The notes beneath the pieces were generated by a model. The model had not been told where the DNA came from, made no database searches, and worked only from the letters and a program-made list of their open reading frames with translations. This document shows positions 51,572-60,942 of a stretch of DNA of 64,000 bases, in pieces. The stretch is from SVEL01 sp017381055 (GTDB lineage: Bacteria > Bacillota > Clostridia > Lachnospirales > Lachnospiraceae). The number at the start of each line of letters is the position of its first letter. Positions within the stretch are counted from its first letter, which is position 1. The translations under genes were made by a program, and so were the position numbers. The DNA lies in contig JAXJYC010000071.1 of assembly GCA_036307185.1 (NCBI GenBank), positions 50,162 through 114,161 on the forward strand, written 5' to 3'.

Positions 51572-51590
51572 TTAAATGATGGAAACAAAT

Positions 51591-51626
51591 GAGGTGCATT
51601 TTCGGAAGGAAAGGCACCTCTTTTTA
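51591..51626 (+). terminator. Terminator between yvyF and flgM
   Basis: GAGGTGC / GCACCTC stem with a 16-base loop and TTTTT. Confidence 0.85.
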
Positions 51627-51677
51627 AGATTTGGTACTAAAGATACAAAATTATATAAAAAATATTTATATTGCTAT

Positions 51678-51703
51678 TAAGAAAAAATAAAAATGGTCGA
51701 TAA
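51678..51703 (+). promoter_or_regulatory. Sigma-D (FliA-type) promoter of flgM operon
   Basis: TAAG at 51678 and GTCGATAA at 51696-51703, close to the motility sigma consensus TAAA-N15-GCCGATAA (spacer 14). It lies 54 bases before the flgM start. Confidence 0.65.
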
Positions 51704-51757
51704 TATATACAGAAAGCTAATCAGGGAAACCTGATAAATAACAAGGAGGCGATGTAT

Positions 51758-52030
51758 ATGCGTATAGATGCTTATAACCAGATATCTCAGATATATGGGG
51801 TAAATGGAAAGATGAAAACAGCACAGACATCTCGTGTATCGAAGTTAGATAAGGTAGAGATATCAAGTCTTGGTAGAGATATGCAGATTGCGAAGCAGGC
51901 TGTTAATAATAGCCCTGACGTACGTACAGACAAAGTAGCTCAGCTTAAGCAGCAGATTGCTGATGGAACATATAATGTTGATGCTGACAGCTTTGCAGAG
52001 ATGCTCTTAAAAAAGTTTTCTGAAATCTAG
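51758..52030 (+). CDS. flgM: Anti-sigma factor FlgM
   Basis: The ATG at 51758 is preferred to 51752 because AAGGAGG (51743-51749) is then at the proper distance. The 90-residue product has the FlgM core: KVEISSLGRDMQIAKQAVNN, then RTDKVAQLKQQIADGTYNVD and SFAEMLLKKF. FlgM holds sigma-D inactive until the hook is complete and FlgM is exported. It lies first in the late flagellar operon under a sigma-D-type promoter, which is the usual feedback. Confidence 0.93.
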   Translation: MRIDAYNQISQIYGVNGKMKTAQTSRVSKLDKVEISSLGRDMQIAKQAVNNSPDVRTDKVAQLKQQIADGTYNVDADSFAEMLLKKFSEI

Positions 52031-52049
52031 ATGAGAGAGGTAGTAGAAG

Positions 52050-52562
52050 GTGGCAAGTTTAATTGATGAACTTATAGATGTTCTTGATAAAGAAGAACGA
52101 GAATATCAGGACTTAATACTACTCTCTCAAGAAAAAACTCCTGTGATAGTTAGAGGAGATTTGGAAAAGCTTCAGAAAATAACAGAGGCAGAGCAAGTAG
52201 TCATAGGTAAGATAAACAAATTAGAAAAAAAGAGAACAGAGGTAGCTAAAGATATAGCTCTTGTTCTAAATAAAGATGAAGAGACACTTAAGGTTTTAGA
52301 TATAGCAGACCTTCTTCAGGGACAGAAGGAAGAGCAAAAGAAGTTGCTCGCGGTTTATGACAGATTAAGAGACACTCTTAAAAAAATGACAACAGTTAAT
52401 GAGATGAATAAAGGTCTTGTAAATGAGTCTTTAGATTTTATCAACTATAACTTAAATTTGATGAAGAGTGTATATCAGGAACCAGGAACTGGAAACTATA
52501 CAAAAAATGCATTTAATACAACACCCGTTGCAGGTGTGGGAGTGTTTGATGCGAAGCAGTAA
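52050..52562 (+). CDS. flgN: FlgN family flagellar chaperone
   Basis: A 170-residue helical protein starting at GTG 52050 behind AGAGAGG. FlgN pattern: LIDVLDKEEREYQDLILLSQ, VRGDLEKLQKITEAEQ and later helices ending LDFINYNLNLMKSVY. It escorts FlgK and FlgL to the export gate. It lies 19 bases after flgM and 15 before flgK, in the expected order. Confidence 0.9.
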   Translation: MASLIDELIDVLDKEEREYQDLILLSQEKTPVIVRGDLEKLQKITEAEQVVIGKINKLEKKRTEVAKDIALVLNKDEETLKVLDIADLLQGQKEEQKKLLAVYDRLRDTLKKMTTVNEMNKGLVNESLDFINYNLNLMKSVYQEPGTGNYTKNAFNTTPVAGVGVFDAKQ

Positions 52563-52577
52563 AGGCGGTGCAGACAT

Positions 52578-54497
52578 ATGTCACTTATGACAAGTATGTG
52601 GACTGGTGTATCAGGCTTAAGAGCCCAGCAGAATGCTATTAATGTTACTTCACATAACCTTGCTAATATATATACAGAAGGTTATGTAAGACAGCAGGTT
52701 AGCATGGCTGATAGTATATATCAGAAATATGGTCTAACACAAGTTAATACGAATCAAGTGGGTCTCGGTGTTGTGTCAGCGGAAACACGACATATAAGAG
52801 ACCTTTTATTAGATAGAGCGTACAGAGAAGAAAGTGGACGCCAGGGCTTCTATGATGCTAGATACGAAGCATCAGAGGAGGTTCAGGATATCTTTGGTGA
52901 GATGGAGGGTGTTCAGTTCCAGCAGACGATTAATGATTTATGGAATTCTATCAATGAGGTGGCAAAAACACCTGATAGCTTAGTTGCTCGTTCGGCGCTT
53001 GTTATGAGTGCTCAGGCATTTGTAGATAGATCAAATACAATTTATCAAGAGCTTATAGATTATCAGAAGAAGGTAGATCAAAAAGTTACTGATTGTGTTA
53101 ATAGAATAAATGAATTAGCAGACAAGATTTATTACTTAAATAGAGAGATAGCAGTAGTAGAGGCTGCAAAAATTGAGACAGCAGCAGACTTACGAGATCA
53201 AAGAGATATGGCTCTTGATGAGTTGGGAAGTCTTGTAAAGATAGCCTATGATGAGGATGATAATGGTTATGTTACAGTGAGAGCTGAAGGACAGGAGTTT
53301 ATAACAGTTGCAGGCGTATGGCATATGGAGATGGCTCAGATAGAAGGAGCTGCACAAGGTTCTCAGTATCTTTCTCCGGTTTGGCCACAGCTTGATGGAG
53401 CGCCAGTGTTTAATCTTAAAGAGGAGATTACACCTCAGAAGAATAACGATATAGGTGAGCTTAAGGGTTACCTTTTAGCTAGAGGTGGATATGTAGCTGA
53501 TTACACAGATATTCCTGTAAAACCTGAAAGAGATCAGTATCCAGAAGGAGATGCTGGAACAGCATTATTCAGAGCTGATTTGGAAAAATATTACAACGAG
53601 GAAGCTGTTGATTACAATAAGAACGTAGGAAATACAGTTGTGATGAAGTCTCAGGCGATGTTTGATCAGCTTGTTAACAGAGTTATAACACTTATAAACG
53701 ATATATTATCACCTACAACAACTGTTGAAACAGGAGCAGGCATGACATTTACAGTACCAAAGGGTGCTAACGTATATGTTGTAGATGATGCTTTAAAGGA
53801 AGTACTTCTTGAAGGAGTGCAGAACGGTTCCATAACTGTTGATGATTTTGGAAATATATTAAACGAAAATGGAGCAACAGTTACAGTTCCGGGAGGAAAA
53901 GAATTAACGATTCTTGATATGGAAGAGACATCTTATGGAACAGATCCAAATAAAACACCAGGTACAGAATTATTCGTAAGGGATAATCAGAAGGAAAGAT
54001 ATACTAAGGTAATGGGAGCAGACGGCACCGAATATTACATATATAATAGAAATGATGAATTTGGTGATGAAGCTTATTACAAGCTTGGTAATCTTCAGAT
54101 TAATCAAGTAATATTAGATGATTATTCATATTTGCCACTTAAGGATATAGAAGAAAATGTAGATCTTAATTTAGGTGAAAGATTATTGCAAGCTTGGGAT
54201 GAGGCTGAAGGATGTATCGATCCTAATAATACAACAAAGAAAGATATAAATGATTATTATAGTGCGATGGTAGGTATTATCGGTAATGATGGTTATATGT
54301 ATAATGCAATTGCACAAAGTCAGTCAGATTTGATTGGTTCTGTAGAAGAAAAGAGACAGTCAAAGCAGGGAGTTACATCAGAAGAAGAACTTACAAATCT
54401 GATTAAATTCCAGAATGCATACAATGCGTCATCAAGATATATAACAACTATTTCAGATATGATAGATACCTTGATACAAAAGGTTGGTAACTGGTAG
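52578..54497 (+). CDS. flgK: Flagellar hook-associated protein FlgK
   Basis: A 639-residue HAP1: MTSMWTGVSGLRAQQNAINV with HNLANIYTEGYVRQQ at the N-terminus, the NRINELADKIYYLNREI helix, a long variable middle, and a C-terminal LIKFQNAYNASSRYITTISD. It joins the hook to the filament. It is longer than typical FlgK (about 550) through an enlarged outer domain. Confidence 0.92.
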   Translation: MSLMTSMWTGVSGLRAQQNAINVTSHNLANIYTEGYVRQQVSMADSIYQKYGLTQVNTNQVGLGVVSAETRHIRDLLLDRAYREESGRQGFYDARYEASEEVQDIFGEMEGVQFQQTINDLWNSINEVAKTPDSLVARSALVMSAQAFVDRSNTIYQELIDYQKKVDQKVTDCVNRINELADKIYYLNREIAVVEAAKIETAADLRDQRDMALDELGSLVKIAYDEDDNGYVTVRAEGQEFITVAGVWHMEMAQIEGAAQGSQYLSPVWPQLDGAPVFNLKEEITPQKNNDIGELKGYLLARGGYVADYTDIPVKPERDQYPEGDAGTALFRADLEKYYNEEAVDYNKNVGNTVVMKSQAMFDQLVNRVITLINDILSPTTTVETGAGMTFTVPKGANVYVVDDALKEVLLEGVQNGSITVDDFGNILNENGATVTVPGGKELTILDMEETSYGTDPNKTPGTELFVRDNQKERYTKVMGADGTEYYIYNRNDEFGDEAYYKLGNLQINQVILDDYSYLPLKDIEENVDLNLGERLLQAWDEAEGCIDPNNTTKKDINDYYSAMVGIIGNDGYMYNAIAQSQSDLIGSVEEKRQSKQGVTSEEELTNLIKFQNAYNASSRYITTISDMIDTLIQKVGNW

Positions 54498-54534
54498 GAA
54501 TAAGAAAAAGTGATGGCAGAGAAAGGAGTAAGTT

Positions 54535-56016
54535 ATGGCAAATTCATTTTTTGGATTACATATAGGAACATCGGGCTTATATGCAGCAAATACATGGTTG
54601 AATATTACAGCCAATAATATATCCAATGAACAGACAAAAGGATATTCCAGACAGACTGCCACACAGCAGGCATCAAGACCACTTAGAGTATATCAAAGAT
54701 ATGGTCAGTTAGGTAGTGGTGTAGAAGTTAGCAATATATCACGAGTAAGAGATGAGTACTACGACGTAAAGTATTGGCTTAACAACTGTAAGCAGGGAGA
54801 TTCATCTACTAGAGCATATTACCTTACACAGATTGAAGATTACTTCGCAGATGATGGTGTGTCAGGTTTTACAACAGAGTTTGGTGGATTATATAACAGT
54901 TTAGAAGAGTTAAGTAAGAATCCAGCAGATTTGTCAGCTAGAAGCTCGATGCTTAATTACGCACAGAACTTTTTAGAGTATATGACAACTATTAGAACAA
55001 ATCTTCAGAATACTCAGGCAGATATAAATGCCGAAATAAGCAGTAATGTAGATCAGATAAATGCTCTTGCAAAGGAAATTGCTATTATCAATAAACAGAT
55101 AAATGTAATAGAGCTTCAGGGAGCTAATGCAAATACATTAAGAGATAAGAGAGCACTTCTTCTCGATGAGTTATCTAGCATCGTAGAAGTTGATACAAAT
55201 GAGGTAACTTACAGCAACGGAAAGTCAGAATTTTATGTAACAATCTGTGGTAAGTCTCTTGTAAATAATTACGATTGTTTCACGCTTGAAGTTGTGGCAA
55301 GAGAAGATAAAGCAGATTCAGATGACTTGGTTGGTCTATACGATATTCAGTGGAGCTACGGCGAAAGCTTTAACCCGGCTACATCTGGAACAATTGGAAC
55401 ATTAGCAGCACTTATTAAGTTAAGAGATGGTAATAACTACATTCCAGAGGAAAATAATCCTCATTCGGAGCCTATAGCATTTAAGGGTATTCCGTATTAT
55501 ATCAATGAGGTTGAGAAGTTCTTGGAGGAGCTTACATCTACACTTAACTATATTCATTCAGTAGGTGTTAACTTATATGATGAGTCTACAGCGGATATTC
55601 CACTTTTTATACATACAGATGATGATAGATATATTGTAAATCCAGATGTATTAAATGATCCGGCTAAGATGGCTACAAGCACATATGGTACAAATAATAT
55701 AAGTGCAAAAGATGTTATAAATGAATTAGTTGCATCAAAGGAGCTTAGAAACTTTGATGGTGGTACAGCTAAGGAAGCATTAAATACAATTATTACAGAG
55801 CTTTCAATCGATTCAAAGAAGGCTCAGGACAATGAGAGAAATTATACAAACTTTAATACACTTATTCAGAATCAGCGACTTTCAATTATGGGTGTCGATA
55901 AGGATGAGGAAGCAATGAATCTTGTAAAATATCAAGAAGCTTACGATTTATCTGCAAAGGTTATTCAGATTATGTCGGAAGTGTACGATAAATTAATTAA
56001 CGAGACAGGTATTTAA
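54535..56016 (+). CDS. flgK: Second FlgK-type hook-associated protein
   Basis: A 493-residue FlgK paralogue: FFGLHIGTSGLYAANTWLNI, NNISNEQTKGYSRQTAT, a shorter middle and C-terminal ALNTIITELS and MNLVKYQEAYDLSAKVI. It starts 38 bases after the first flgK. Two FlgK proteins in one operon suggest a two-part junction or alternative assemblies. The ATG is preceded by AAAGGAG. Confidence 0.88.
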   Translation: MANSFFGLHIGTSGLYAANTWLNITANNISNEQTKGYSRQTATQQASRPLRVYQRYGQLGSGVEVSNISRVRDEYYDVKYWLNNCKQGDSSTRAYYLTQIEDYFADDGVSGFTTEFGGLYNSLEELSKNPADLSARSSMLNYAQNFLEYMTTIRTNLQNTQADINAEISSNVDQINALAKEIAIINKQINVIELQGANANTLRDKRALLLDELSSIVEVDTNEVTYSNGKSEFYVTICGKSLVNNYDCFTLEVVAREDKADSDDLVGLYDIQWSYGESFNPATSGTIGTLAALIKLRDGNNYIPEENNPHSEPIAFKGIPYYINEVEKFLEELTSTLNYIHSVGVNLYDESTADIPLFIHTDDDRYIVNPDVLNDPAKMATSTYGTNNISAKDVINELVASKELRNFDGGTAKEALNTIITELSIDSKKAQDNERNYTNFNTLIQNQRLSIMGVDKDEEAMNLVKYQEAYDLSAKVIQIMSEVYDKLINETGI

Positions 56017-56055
56017 ATATAAAATGTAAGCTATAGTGCAGAAAGGAGAAAAGGC

Positions 56056-57495
56056 ATGCGAATTACAAACGGCATAATGATAAATAATTCTCTTAACAAC
56101 ATAAGAAAGAATAAAACACTTTCAGATAAGCTTAACACGCAGCTTGCGACAACTAAGAAGATTCAGAGACCTTCAGAAGACCCTATAGTTGCGATTCGTG
56201 CATTGAGACTTCGTTCTACATATAATGAAATTGAACAGTATTTAGATAAGAATATTCCAGATGCAAGATCTTGGATGGAGACAACACAGGAAGCTATCGA
56301 AAGTATCAACTCAGTTCTTACAGATATTTCATATTATTGTAACCAGGGTGTAAATGGATACAACACAGTAGATGAAAGAAATACTCTTGTAACTACATTA
56401 AAGCAGCTTAGAGATCAGATTTATGCAGATGGAGATGCTAATCTTGTAGATAGAACAATTTTTACAGGATATAAAACAGATAGTAATCTTACATTTGGTG
56501 AGGATGAAGCAAATACAAAGTATAGCATAACACAGGAATTTACTAGTGATAATATAAAGAATACAAACAGAATACAAGGATTATCTATTGAAACACTTGG
56601 TGATACTTCAGGAGCGCGGATAAATAATGTTCAACATCACGTGATTAATTTAGCCTACAAGGATATTGAAAGCGTAGATAAGATAATGATAGGCGATGTA
56701 GAGTATAGTTTTGCGGCAGGTAATATATCACAGGTATCTAGTACAGATAATTCTGCGTATAACGGCATTGGAACAGATAAGATTGTATATGTAAAAGATA
56801 CTGGAGAACTTCTTCTTAGTGAACAGGCATTTCAACTTATGACATCTGGTAAATCGATGACTATTGATTATAAAAAGACAGGTTTTGAACAGGGAGATTT
56901 AAGACCAGAGCATTACTTTACATGTACTAATGAGACAAAGGGAGTTGAGTATCAGCAGGCGGATCAGCCTATAAATTATACAATTAACTTTGGTCAGACC
57001 ATTACAATTAATACACAGGCGCAAAATGTATTGCCTCATGATATAGCAAGAGACTTAGATGAAATTATTCAGAGTGTGGTTACAGCTATTGATGTTCAGA
57101 CAAAGATAAGTACTCTTGAAAAAAGATTAGAAACTGAAACTGATGAGACAGCAATAAGACAGATTAATTCTATGATAGAAGTTCTTAAACTTGAGTTATC
57201 ATATGCAGAAGACAATATGAAGAACACATTTGCAGGAGGCATTACAGCCTATAAGAACCATCAGGAGAGACTTAGCATAGAGCTATCTGATATAGGAGCA
57301 AGACTTATTAGATTATCTCTTAATGAAGAGAGACTTACAACTCAGAAGTTGAATGTTGAAGACTTAAAGAGTAAGAATGAAGAAATCGAAGAGGAAGAAG
57401 TAGCAGTTGAGTGGGCAGCAGCGCAGGCAGTATATGATGCATCATTAGCTACATCAGCGAAGGTTGTACAGAAGTCATTACTTGATTTTCTATAA
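56056..57495 (+). CDS. flgL: Flagellar hook-filament junction protein FlgL
   Basis: A 479-residue HAP3: MRITNGIMINNSLNNIRKNK, then the flagellin-like QLATTKKIQRPSEDPIVAIR and the C-terminal helix DLKSKNEEIEEEEVAVEWAA with the end TSAKVVQKSLLDFL. It is longer than typical FlgL (about 300) owing to a central insertion of about 180 residues. Its stop codon lies inside a large palindrome (57486-57520). Confidence 0.9.
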   Translation: MRITNGIMINNSLNNIRKNKTLSDKLNTQLATTKKIQRPSEDPIVAIRALRLRSTYNEIEQYLDKNIPDARSWMETTQEAIESINSVLTDISYYCNQGVNGYNTVDERNTLVTTLKQLRDQIYADGDANLVDRTIFTGYKTDSNLTFGEDEANTKYSITQEFTSDNIKNTNRIQGLSIETLGDTSGARINNVQHHVINLAYKDIESVDKIMIGDVEYSFAAGNISQVSSTDNSAYNGIGTDKIVYVKDTGELLLSEQAFQLMTSGKSMTIDYKKTGFEQGDLRPEHYFTCTNETKGVEYQQADQPINYTINFGQTITINTQAQNVLPHDIARDLDEIIQSVVTAIDVQTKISTLEKRLETETDETAIRQINSMIEVLKLELSYAEDNMKNTFAGGITAYKNHQERLSIELSDIGARLIRLSLNEERLTTQKLNVEDLKSKNEEIEEEEVAVEWAAAQAVYDASLATSAKVVQKSLLDFL

Positions 57496-57520
57496 AATAA
57501 GAAACTTATTTTATAGAAAA
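57486..57520 (+). terminator. 16-bp palindrome overlapping the end of flgL
   Basis: The left arm begins TTTTCTATAAAATAAG and its exact complement follows after a 3-base loop. The flgL stop lies inside the left arm. AT-rich with no T run after it; it may stabilise the transcript end or mark processing. Confidence 0.65.
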
Positions 57521-57688
57521 AGCTCCGCAAGGATGAGCACTCGCACGAAAAGAAGATGTCAGCTGAAGCTGACTGTGCTCGGCTCGCAAAGCGGAACAAG
57601 TCCCATTAGATGGGGATAAAAGGAAGATGATGCGGACTTTTCCGCTTTGTTTTAAATATATTGAACGAGTTTCAAGGAGGATATAACA
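57521..57688 (+). ncRNA. Structured, relatively GC-rich region between flgL and fliW
   Basis: 168 bases without a gene. Nested inverted repeats are visible: GTCAGCT / AGCTGAC near 57558, an outer GAGCAC / GTGCTC pair, and a further TCCGC / GCGGA pair. Two GGA motifs (CAAGGATG near 57531 and AAAGGAAG near 57622) resemble CsrA-binding sites, next to fliW and csrA. It could be a CsrA-bound leader or a small RNA; it is too little conserved with anything I know to name. Confidence 0.35.
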
Positions 57689-58141
57689 ATGATAGTAAAA
57701 ACAAAAATTTTTGGAGAAATTGAAGTAGATGAAAGTAGATTTATCAACTTTGAAGATGGTATTTTAGGTTTTCCAGATTTAAAGAGATTTATGCTTATTC
57801 ATGATGAGGAGAGCGGTGGTGCTAAACTTATTTCTTGGATGCAGTCCATTGATGAGCCAGCATTTGCTATGCCAGTAATTGATCCGTTAAAGGTTTGTTC
57901 TGATTATAATCCAGAAGTAGAGGATGAGCTTTTAATAAACTTAGGTGATGTACAGGGAGAAGATATTTTAGTTCTTACAACTGTTACAGTTCCACCAGAA
58001 ATTGAGAAGATGACAGCTAACTTAAGAGCTCCATTTATTATTAACGCGTCAAATTTAAAGGCATGTCAGATTATACTTGAGGATGAAAAATATCTTATAA
58101 AGTACCCAATCTATGATGTACTTAAAAGCAACAAGGAATAA
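57689..58141 (+). CDS. fliW: Flagellar assembly factor FliW
   Basis: A 150-residue FliW: KIFGEIEVDESRFINFEDGI, LGFPDLKRFMLIHDEESGGA, FAMPVIDPLKVCSDYNPEVE. FliW binds either flagellin or CsrA, so CsrA repression of flagellin is relieved when flagellin is low. It lies 16 bases before csrA, the usual pair. Confidence 0.93.
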   Translation: MIVKTKIFGEIEVDESRFINFEDGILGFPDLKRFMLIHDEESGGAKLISWMQSIDEPAFAMPVIDPLKVCSDYNPEVEDELLINLGDVQGEDILVLTTVTVPPEIEKMTANLRAPFIINASNLKACQIILEDEKYLIKYPIYDVLKSNKE

Positions 58142-58156
58142 TAGGGAGGGAAAATT

Positions 58157-58375
58157 ATGTTAGCATTATCAAGAAAAAAAGACGAAGCAATTGTTATTAA
58201 TAACAATGTTGAGATAAAGATTATCGAGATAAAGGGCGACCAGGTAAAGCTTGGAATATCAGCACCTAAGTCAGTACCTATCTATCGTAAGGAAGTATAT
58301 TTACAGATTCAGGAAGCTAATCAGGCAGCTGCAAACGAAGGTGCTATGGAGGCATTAAAGAATCTTTTAAAGTAG
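58157..58375 (+). CDS. csrA: Carbon storage regulator CsrA
   Basis: A 72-residue RNA-binding regulator: MLALSRKKDEAIVINNNVEI, IKGDQVKLGISAPKSVPIYR, KEVYLQIQEAN. It binds GGA motifs in mRNA leaders. In motile Firmicutes it represses flagellin translation and is antagonised by FliW. The transcript ends at the weak stem-loop 58387-58420. Confidence 0.95.
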   Translation: MLALSRKKDEAIVINNNVEIKIIEIKGDQVKLGISAPKSVPIYRKEVYLQIQEANQAAANEGAMEALKNLLK

Positions 58376-58386
58376 TTTTTTAGAAT

Positions 58387-58420
58387 AAGCTTAATAACTT
58401 TTTTATAAAGTATTAAGCTT
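58387..58420 (+). terminator. Stem-loop after csrA
   Basis: AAGCTTAATA / TATTAAGCTT, 10-bp perfect stem, 14-base loop containing a T run. Its right arm overlaps the -35 of the flaG promoter. Confidence 0.6.
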
Positions 58421-58440
58421 TTCTGGAATTATGCCGATAA
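58414..58440 (+). promoter_or_regulatory. Sigma-D promoter of flaG-fliD
   Basis: TAAG at 58414-58417, 15-base spacer, GCCGATAA at 58433-58440: a perfect -10 and 3 of 4 in the -35 for the motility sigma factor. It separates flaG-fliD-fliS from the fliW-csrA transcript. Confidence 0.85.
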
Positions 58441-58486
58441 AAAAGTTAACAAGAACTTTTTATGCATTTTCCAAGGAGGGATTTTT

Positions 58487-58894
58487 ATGTCAATTGAAGG
58501 AGTAAACAACGTGCAACCGGTGCAAATGCAGGCACCACAGATGCCACAGGCATCACAATCAAAAGTGATAGAGACAGAAGCTGCTACAAAGGATAGGGTG
58601 GTAGCAGAGCCTATAAGAATTAATACTGAGGATCCAGAAACTACTAATATTAATAAAGATAATACTAAGGATGTTTCATCAGAGCAGATTAAAAAGACAT
58701 TGGCAGAGATAAATAAGAGAATGATGAATACAGCTTGTCAGTATGGAATTCATGAGGGAACAGGTCGAGTTACAATTAAGATTGTAGACAAGGAAACAAG
58801 AGATGTTATCAAAGAGATTCCGGCAGAGGAGACATTAGAGCTTATCGCAAAGGCTTGGGAGCTTGCTGGAATAATGGTAGATAAGCGCTTGTAA
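58487..58894 (+). CDS. flaG: FlaG family flagellar protein
   Basis: A 135-residue protein with a low-complexity Gln/Pro/Ala-rich first half and the conserved FlaG half: KRMMNTACQYGIHEGTGRVT, then IKIVDKETRDVIKEIPAEE and LELIAKAWELAGIMVDKR. Influences filament length in other genera. Opens the sigma-D operon with fliD. Confidence 0.85.
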   Translation: MSIEGVNNVQPVQMQAPQMPQASQSKVIETEAATKDRVVAEPIRINTEDPETTNINKDNTKDVSSEQIKKTLAEINKRMMNTACQYGIHEGTGRVTIKIVDKETRDVIKEIPAEETLELIAKAWELAGIMVDKRL

Positions 58895-58923
58895 AAATAC
58901 AGTAAGGAAAGGAAGTGAAACTT

Positions 58924-60921
58924 ATGGCAATGCGATTATCAGGTTTAGTATCAGGTATGGATACAGATGCAATGATTGAAGAGCTTGTATCTGCATATAG
59001 TGTTAAAAAGGATAAAATATACAAGCAGAGAAAAACTTTGGAATATAAGCAGGAGGCTTGGAAGGACCTTAACAGTAAAATATATGGCTTCTATACAGGT
59101 ACTTTGAGTAATATGCAGCTAACATCTAATTACGCATTGAAGAGAACAACATCTTCAAATGAGAATAGAGCTACAGTTTCAGCTTCAACGACTGCTGTAA
59201 ATGGAACACAGGAGCTTAAGATAAAGCAGTTAGCTAAGACAGCATATCTTACAGGAGCGAAGATTGAAACTAGTACAGGTGGTGCTGTAAAGGAATCAAC
59301 AAAGTTAAGTGACCTTGGAATTAAAGATAGCAAGATAAAGGTAACTGTTGGTGGCGAGGAGAAGACAATCAACCTTAAGGCTTCTATGACTATGAAGGAG
59401 CTTAAGGCAGAGCTTGGAGATGCAGGTCTTACAGCTAGCTTTGATGAGCATAATGGAAGATTTTTTATTAGTGCTAAAACAGGTGGAAAAGATGCAGACT
59501 TCTCGTTAGCTGGAGATGGCGACGATGGAGCAGCAGCGCTTAAGAAACTTGGACTTAGTGTAGTATCAGATGCTACTACAAATGAATATAGAAATTATGT
59601 AGCAAATAATAATGCTTCTACTATAGAGGCAAATGCTAAAACAGATTATGTGGCAACTCTTTTAAGAGATAAGAGAGTAGAGATAAATGAGCAGATAAAG
59701 GCTCTTCAGGAAAGACTGGCGGAAGAAAATTTAAGTGATGAAGAGAAAGCTACAATAGAAGCTGATATTGATCTTCTCAATTATCAGTCAGAAGATTTAG
59801 CAGGAGTATTAAAGGATAGAAATCTTGCGGAAATGGAAGAGCATATCGCGAATGTATTTCCTGATATGACAATTGATTATTCAGAAACAAATGATGATTA
59901 TCAGGCCCACATTAAGACATATGAGGATAAGTTAGCGTATGCACAGGATATGGTTGATTACGCAGACCTCTATGAGAAGAGCAAGAGTGGTACAACTCTT
60001 GCAGCAGATGAGCAGACAAGATTAGATGCGTTAGTTGGACAGTATGGCGAGTTATATAATAGTGGAGCTGTAAAGATAGATGGACAGGATGCTATTATCG
60101 AGCTTAACGGAGCTGAATTCGTATCAAATACTAACAACTTCCAGATAAATGGTCTTACAATAACAGCAAAGTCGCTTACAGATGAGGATGAGATAATAAC
60201 ACTTACAACTGATACAGATGTAGATGCTATATATGATAAGATTAAGAACTTCTTTAAGGAGTACAATGAGCTCATAACAGAGTTGTCAACAAAGTACAAT
60301 GCTGCATCAGCAGGTGAGTACGAGCCATTGACAAAAGAGGAAGAGGAAGAGCTTTCAGAAACTCAGTTAGAGAAGTGGGAAAACATCTTAAAGACAGCAG
60401 CTCTTAGAAGAGACGGAACACTTAGTTCAGTAATGTCTTCTATGAAGTCAGCACTTATTAAGAGCTACGAGATAGATGGAAAGAGCTATTCGTTATCAAG
60501 CTTCGGCATAAAGACATTAGGTTACTTTACAGCAGAGGATAATGAAAAAGCAAATTACCATATTGATGGAGATCCAGATGATGAGAGTGCAAAGGCAAAC
60601 CCAGATAAGCTTAAGGCTGCTCTTGTATCAGATCCAGAGAATACAATAGAATTCTTTGCATCGGTTATGAAGGATTTATATCAGACATTATCGGATAAGT
60701 TATCAAAGTCAACAAGCACATCTAGTGCGTTTAAAGTATATAATGACAAGTCAATGCAGTCACAGTACGATAGCTACACAAAGAAGCTTAGTACATGGGA
60801 AGATAAGATTGAAGATTACAGAGAGAAATATGTTAAGAAATTCTCTGCTATGGAAACAGCAATGGCGAAGCTTCAGTCACAGACAGCTTCATTGTCATCG
60901 TTCTTCGGAACTGGAATGTAA
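58924..60921 (+). CDS. fliD: Flagellar filament cap protein FliD
   Basis: The start at 58924 is chosen with AAAGGAAG upstream; a GTG at 58915 is nearer that site. The 665-residue HAP2: RLSGLVSGMDTDAMIEELVS, YKQEAWKDLNSKIYGF, a variable middle, and the C-terminal SYTKKLSTWEDKIEDYREKY, then MAKLQSQTASLSSFFG. It caps the growing filament. A long helical/charged insertion (about residues 245-345) makes it larger than typical. Confidence 0.92.
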   Translation: MAMRLSGLVSGMDTDAMIEELVSAYSVKKDKIYKQRKTLEYKQEAWKDLNSKIYGFYTGTLSNMQLTSNYALKRTTSSNENRATVSASTTAVNGTQELKIKQLAKTAYLTGAKIETSTGGAVKESTKLSDLGIKDSKIKVTVGGEEKTINLKASMTMKELKAELGDAGLTASFDEHNGRFFISAKTGGKDADFSLAGDGDDGAAALKKLGLSVVSDATTNEYRNYVANNNASTIEANAKTDYVATLLRDKRVEINEQIKALQERLAEENLSDEEKATIEADIDLLNYQSEDLAGVLKDRNLAEMEEHIANVFPDMTIDYSETNDDYQAHIKTYEDKLAYAQDMVDYADLYEKSKSGTTLAADEQTRLDALVGQYGELYNSGAVKIDGQDAIIELNGAEFVSNTNNFQINGLTITAKSLTDEDEIITLTTDTDVDAIYDKIKNFFKEYNELITELSTKYNAASAGEYEPLTKEEEEELSETQLEKWENILKTAALRRDGTLSSVMSSMKSALIKSYEIDGKSYSLSSFGIKTLGYFTAEDNEKANYHIDGDPDDESAKANPDKLKAALVSDPENTIEFFASVMKDLYQTLSDKLSKSTSTSSAFKVYNDKSMQSQYDSYTKKLSTWEDKIEDYREKYVKKFSAMETAMAKLQSQTASLSSFFGTGM

Positions 60922-60942
60922 TAGAAAAAGAGGTGAGTAAGT

